DNA from: Lentzea albida
Lineage (GTDB): Bacteria; Actinomycetota; Actinomycetes; Mycobacteriales; Pseudonocardiaceae
Reading direction: 5' to 3'
Length of the DNA: 64,000 nucleotides
Assembly: GCF_900111005.1 (NCBI RefSeq)
Contig: NZ_FOFV01000021.1
Location: forward strand, 1-64,000
Part shown: one piece after another, positions 60,963 through 64,000 of the stretch
Numbering within the stretch: position 1 is the first letter of the stretch
Layout of the letters: every line of letters starts with the position of its first letter
Notes under the pieces: model-generated
Databases searched by the model: none
Told to the model about the DNA's origin: nothing
Seen by the model: only the letters and a program-made list of their open reading frames with translations
Made by a program: the position numbers and the translations under genes

Positions 60963-61433
60963 GTGGCCCGATATCTGTTGCGCGTCAACGGTGAACGGCA
61001 CGAGGTCGACGTCGAGGGCGACACTCCCCTGCTGTGGGTGTTGCGCGACGAACTGGGGCTGACGGGGGTCAAGTACGGGTGCGGGGTCGGCCTGTGCGGC
61101 GCCTGCACGTCCCATGTGGACGGTCAGGCCGCACGCCCCTGCGTGCGTACGGCGGCCGACGGCGCGAAGACCCCGATCACGACGATCGAGGGGTTGTCCC
61201 GCGACGGGAACCACCCGGTGCAGCGGGCGTGGCGGGAGCTCGACGTGGCGCAGTGCGGCTACTGCCAGCCCGGCCAGGTCATGGCCGCGGCGGCGCTGCT
61301 CGCCCGCGACCCGGACCCCGACGACGCGGCGATCGAGGAGGCCCTGCGGGACAACGTGTGCCGGTGCGGCACCTATCCCCGCATCCGCGCGGCCGTGCGC
61401 CGGGCGAGCCGGATCATGAGGGAGGAACGGTGA
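60963..61433 (+). CDS. 2Fe-2S subunit of xanthine-dehydrogenase-family oxidoreductase
   Basis: 156 residues. Plant-type ferredoxin cluster in GVKYGCGVGLCGACTSHVDGQ and C-terminal cluster in QCGYCQPGQVM ... NVCRCGTYPRI, giving the two [2Fe-2S] centres of IorA/CoxS-type small subunits. Electrons from the molybdopterin subunit pass through it. GTG 60963 has AGGAGG upstream. It overlaps the large-subunit gene by 4 bp (GTGA). No FAD subunit is encoded here, as in isoquinoline 1-oxidoreductase. Confidence 0.93.
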   Translation: MARYLLRVNGERHEVDVEGDTPLLWVLRDELGLTGVKYGCGVGLCGACTSHVDGQAARPCVRTAADGAKTPITTIEGLSRDGNHPVQRAWRELDVAQCGYCQPGQVMAAAALLARDPDPDDAAIEEALRDNVCRCGTYPRIRAAVRRASRIMREER

Positions 61434-63457
61434 TCAGCAGGCGGACGTTGCTGCGCGGCGCGGGGATCGGAGCGCTGGTGGTCGCGGTGCCGGTGCCCGC
61501 GCTCGCCGCCGAGGGGTTCGTGCCGAACGTCTTCGTGCGGATGGACGCCGCGGGCCGGATCACGGCGACCGTGCCGCGTCCGGACACCGGCCAGGGCGTG
61601 CGCACGGTGGTCGCGCTGATGGTCGCCGAGGAGCTGGCCGTGGATCCCGGCGACGTCGCCCTGGAGCAGGCGCACGGCGACACCGAACGCTTCGGCGCGC
61701 AGGGCGTGGCCAACTCGACCTCGGTGCGGCAGCTCTCCACCCCGATCCGCACCGCCGCCGCGACCGCGCGCTGCCTGCTCGTGACGGCCGCCGCGGAGCG
61801 TTGGCGCGTGCCGGTCGCCGAGTGCACGGCGCGCGACGGCGCCGTCCACCACCCGCGCCGGGGACGGGCTCCCTACCGTTCGCTCGTGCGCGCCGCGGCC
61901 GCACTCGACCCCGCCACCGTGCCCGTCGAGCTCACCCCGCAGGACCGGTGGCGGCTGCTCGGCAAGACCCGCGGCGGACGAGTGGACGCCCGCGCGATCA
62001 CGACCGGCCGCACGAGGTACGGCATCGACTCGCGACCGCCCGGCGGTCTGGTCGCGGTCGTCGCGCGGCCGCCGTGGATCGGCGCGGTGCCCGACACGAT
62101 CGACGACGCGGCCACCCGTGCGCTGCCCGGAGTCGTCGACGTGCTGCCGCTGATCGCGCCCGCCGAGGGGCAGGGCGGTGTGGCGGTGATCGCGAGGTCG
62201 ACCCACCAGGCGTTGCGCGGACGCGACGCGTTGCGGGTCACGTGGCGTGGCGGCACCCCCACCGCGGACAGCCGCGCCTGGCTCGCGGACCTGAGGGCGG
62301 CGTTGCCCGCGCAGAGCCCCGTCGACGGGCTGCAACGGGTGTTCGAGATGCCGTTGCTCGCGCACGCGCCGATGGAACCGATGAACGCCACCGCGCACGT
62401 CCGTCCAGATGGCGTGACCATCTGGGCTCCGACGCAGGACCCCGGTTCGCTGCGCACCCAGCTGGCCCGCCAGCTCGGCCTGCCCGCCAGCTCTGTGCGG
62501 GTGGAGACGACGGCGTCCGGCGGCGCGTTCGGGCGGCGCATCGAGCCCGACCCCGTGCTGGAGGCCGTGGCGTGCTCGCGGAGGGCCGGAGCGCCCGTGC
62601 AGGTGCTGTGGACCCGCGCCGACGACATGCGCAACGACTCCTACCGGCCGATGTCGGTGCACCGGCTGTCCGCGGAGATCGGTCCGGATGGTCTGCCCAT
62701 CCGGAGGGCGCACGAGGTCGTCACCTGGCCGTTGACGGTCCTGCCGATCTTCTCGAACCCGGCCCTGATCAAGGCGAGCGGCGACCACTTCCCCTACTCC
62801 GTGCCCGGCGACGTCACGGTCGCGGTACGACCCGCTCCCCTGCGCACCGGGTTCTGGCGGTCCGTCTACGCGGGGCAGTTCGTGTACGCCGAGGAGAACT
62901 TCCTCAGCGAGATCGGCAGGCGGTCCGGCCTGGACCAGGTCGCGTTGCGCAGGTCCCTGCTGCCCGCGGGCTCGCGGCTGCACCAGGTGCTCGACAAAGT
63001 CGCCGAGCGCGCCCGGTGGAGCAGGCCACCGGCTCCCGGCACGGCCCGCGGCGTGGCCTGCCTGGAGGAGTACGGATCCGCGATCGCGGTGATCGCCGTC
63101 GCCGAGCCGTCGTCCCGCCGGGTGCTGCGCGTGCACGCGGCCGTGGACGTGGGCGTGGCGCTGCACCCGTCCGGCGTCCGCGCCCAGGTGGAGGGGTGCG
63201 TGGTCGACGCGCTGTCAACGGTGCTCGGCGCGCAGATCACCGTCCGGGAAGGACAGGTCGCGCAGTCCTCGTTCGGCGACTACCGGTGGGCGCGCATCGG
63301 CCAGACCCCGGACGTCGACGTGACGATCGTGCCGTCGACCGCCCCGCTCGGCGGCCTGGGCGAGCTGGCCTACCCGCCCGCGGCCGCGGCCATCGCGGCG
63401 GCGATCAGCGGCGACACGCCGGTGACCGGCATGCCCTTCGGTGCCGACGTGGGGTGA
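61430..63457 (+). CDS. Molybdopterin-binding large subunit of aldehyde/isoquinoline-oxidoreductase type
   Basis: 675 residues. N-terminal Tat signal (SRRTLLRGAGIGALVVAVPVPALA), unusual for cytoplasmic xanthine dehydrogenases but normal for the IorB branch. MPLLAHAPMEPMNATAHV, GGAFGRRIEPDP, and C-terminal GGLGELAYPPAAAAIAAAI (active-site Glu) are the molybdopterin motifs. It should hydroxylate an N-heterocycle or aldehyde outside the membrane with the 2Fe-2S subunit as partner. GTG 61430 with GGAGG upstream. Confidence 0.92.
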   Translation: MISRRTLLRGAGIGALVVAVPVPALAAEGFVPNVFVRMDAAGRITATVPRPDTGQGVRTVVALMVAEELAVDPGDVALEQAHGDTERFGAQGVANSTSVRQLSTPIRTAAATARCLLVTAAAERWRVPVAECTARDGAVHHPRRGRAPYRSLVRAAAALDPATVPVELTPQDRWRLLGKTRGGRVDARAITTGRTRYGIDSRPPGGLVAVVARPPWIGAVPDTIDDAATRALPGVVDVLPLIAPAEGQGGVAVIARSTHQALRGRDALRVTWRGGTPTADSRAWLADLRAALPAQSPVDGLQRVFEMPLLAHAPMEPMNATAHVRPDGVTIWAPTQDPGSLRTQLARQLGLPASSVRVETTASGGAFGRRIEPDPVLEAVACSRRAGAPVQVLWTRADDMRNDSYRPMSVHRLSAEIGPDGLPIRRAHEVVTWPLTVLPIFSNPALIKASGDHFPYSVPGDVTVAVRPAPLRTGFWRSVYAGQFVYAEENFLSEIGRRSGLDQVALRRSLLPAGSRLHQVLDKVAERARWSRPPAPGTARGVACLEEYGSAIAVIAVAEPSSRRVLRVHAAVDVGVALHPSGVRAQVEGCVVDALSTVLGAQITVREGQVAQSSFGDYRWARIGQTPDVDVTIVPSTAPLGGLGELAYPPAAAAIAAAISGDTPVTGMPFGADVG

Positions 63458-63483
63458 CGGGGTGGGTCTGGGATGATGGGACC

Positions 63484-63957
63484 GTGGCCGAGGGAGACGA
63501 GCTGGCGGTGGCCGACCGCCCGGACCAGGTGGGCGCGGACGTCGCCTCCTGGCCCACGGGCAGGCTCCTCTCGGTCGCGGCCCGCGTCGTCGAGAAGCGC
63601 TTCGAGGACTTCCTGGCGACCCGCGGCCTCACCCACGCCGGCATGATCACCCTGCACCACCTGGCAGAGGGCCCGCGCTCGCAACGGGAACTGGCCGTGC
63701 TCAGCCGCGTCACCGACCAGACCATGAGCCGCACGATCGAGCACCTCGACCGCGGCGGCCACGTCGTGCGCAGCCAGGACCCCAAGGACCGCAGGCGCAC
63801 CTCGGTGAAGATCACCCCGGCGGGCCGCCGCGCCCTCGCCGCCGCCCGCCGCGAGGAGCGCGAGTCCGACACGCTGCTGGGCGCCGTGGAGGACTACGAC
63901 CACTTCCGGCGGCAGCTGATCGCGCTGATCGCGGCGGCGACGTCCACACGGGACTGA
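63484..63957 (+). CDS. MarR family transcriptional regulator
   Basis: 157 residues. LLSVAARVVEKRFEDFLATRGLTHAGMITLHHLAEGPRSQRELAVLSRVTDQTMSRTIEHLDRGGHVVRSQDPKDRRRTSVKITPAGRRAL is a typical MarR winged helix. It follows the molybdo-dehydrogenase genes and could bind the palindromes at 60891-60944. GTG 63484 has a GATGAT -10-like box at 63470-63475 and no ribosome site, so it may be leaderless. The final 43 bp hold nothing I can support. Confidence 0.88.
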   Translation: MAEGDELAVADRPDQVGADVASWPTGRLLSVAARVVEKRFEDFLATRGLTHAGMITLHHLAEGPRSQRELAVLSRVTDQTMSRTIEHLDRGGHVVRSQDPKDRRRTSVKITPAGRRALAAARREERESDTLLGAVEDYDHFRRQLIALIAAATSTRD

Positions 63958-64000
63958 TCGGACGGCGCCCCGGTCCGGCGGGAGCGTGCGGTGTGGTGGT

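Overview
The window is high-GC actinobacterial DNA, most likely from the Pseudonocardiaceae (a Lentzea/Saccharothrix/Actinosynnema-like genome). This rests on very high GC, GTG/TTG starts, many tightly overlapping stop/start codons, several probable leaderless promoters, and families typical of that group (RamB, DUF3040, Rpf-LysM, GAF-ANTAR, SpoIIE-type phosphatases). The genus is inference. I saw no tRNA, rRNA, CRISPR array, transposase or phage gene; this is chromosomal-arm style accessory and regulatory DNA.

Layout. 1-12.4 kb: 5' end of trehalose synthase, an amidohydrolase with divergent MarR, a secreted beta-lactamase-fold hydrolase, a LysR/MDR-reductase pair, DUF3040, Spo0M and two CNNM-CBS membrane proteins, and a MerR regulator with a clear operator. 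12.7-17.6 kb: a catabolic operon under an IclR regulator (dehydrogenase-RraA aldolase fusion, DctM-like permease, 80-aa membrane protein, cyclase-family hydrolase); a near-identical operator lies in front of the operon and of the regulator. A 5'-truncated repeat protein follows. 18.2-23.4 kb: glyoxylate shunt (aceA-aceB-3-hydroxyacyl-CoA dehydrogenase) divergent from ramB, with TTGCGAA repeats between them.

23.4-26.9 kb: two small hypotheticals (one YezG-like), an enoyl-CoA hydratase divergent from HxlR, and a secreted BNR-type protein. 27-33 kb: a LacI-controlled sugar ABC importer (binding protein and two permeases, no ATPase) with a cytoplasmic GH2 enzyme. 33.3-35.9 kb: a three-gene cassette of unknown function in which two adjacent proteins share a Gly/Asn-rich S-N-V-G-N-Q-A-V-G motif. 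35.9-44.1 kb: secreted polysaccharide degradation (SGNH esterase with AbfB, GH2 with two AbfB modules, GH76) and a ChvE-like sugar-binding lipoprotein, with the palindrome GAGAGCGCTCTC at both the GH76 and binding-protein genes. 42.85-43.02 kb is an inverted-repeat element carrying the stop codons of both flanking genes.

44.3-50.4 kb: a membrane protein, PucR regulator with S9 peptidase, DUF4342, Rpf-LysM protein and DUF2188. 50.8-59.9 kb: a sensory/stress block (Ppx/GppA, PAS-GAF-PAS-SpoIIE-HATPase-STAS protein, PAS-GAF protein, YbdK ligase, a rifampicin-monooxygenase gene broken by an in-frame amber codon, and GAF-ANTAR). Two of these genes, 7 kb apart, share a duplicated promoter/leader. 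59.9-64 kb: a polytopic membrane protein divergent from a 2Fe-2S/molybdopterin dehydrogenase across a perfect operator palindrome, then MarR.
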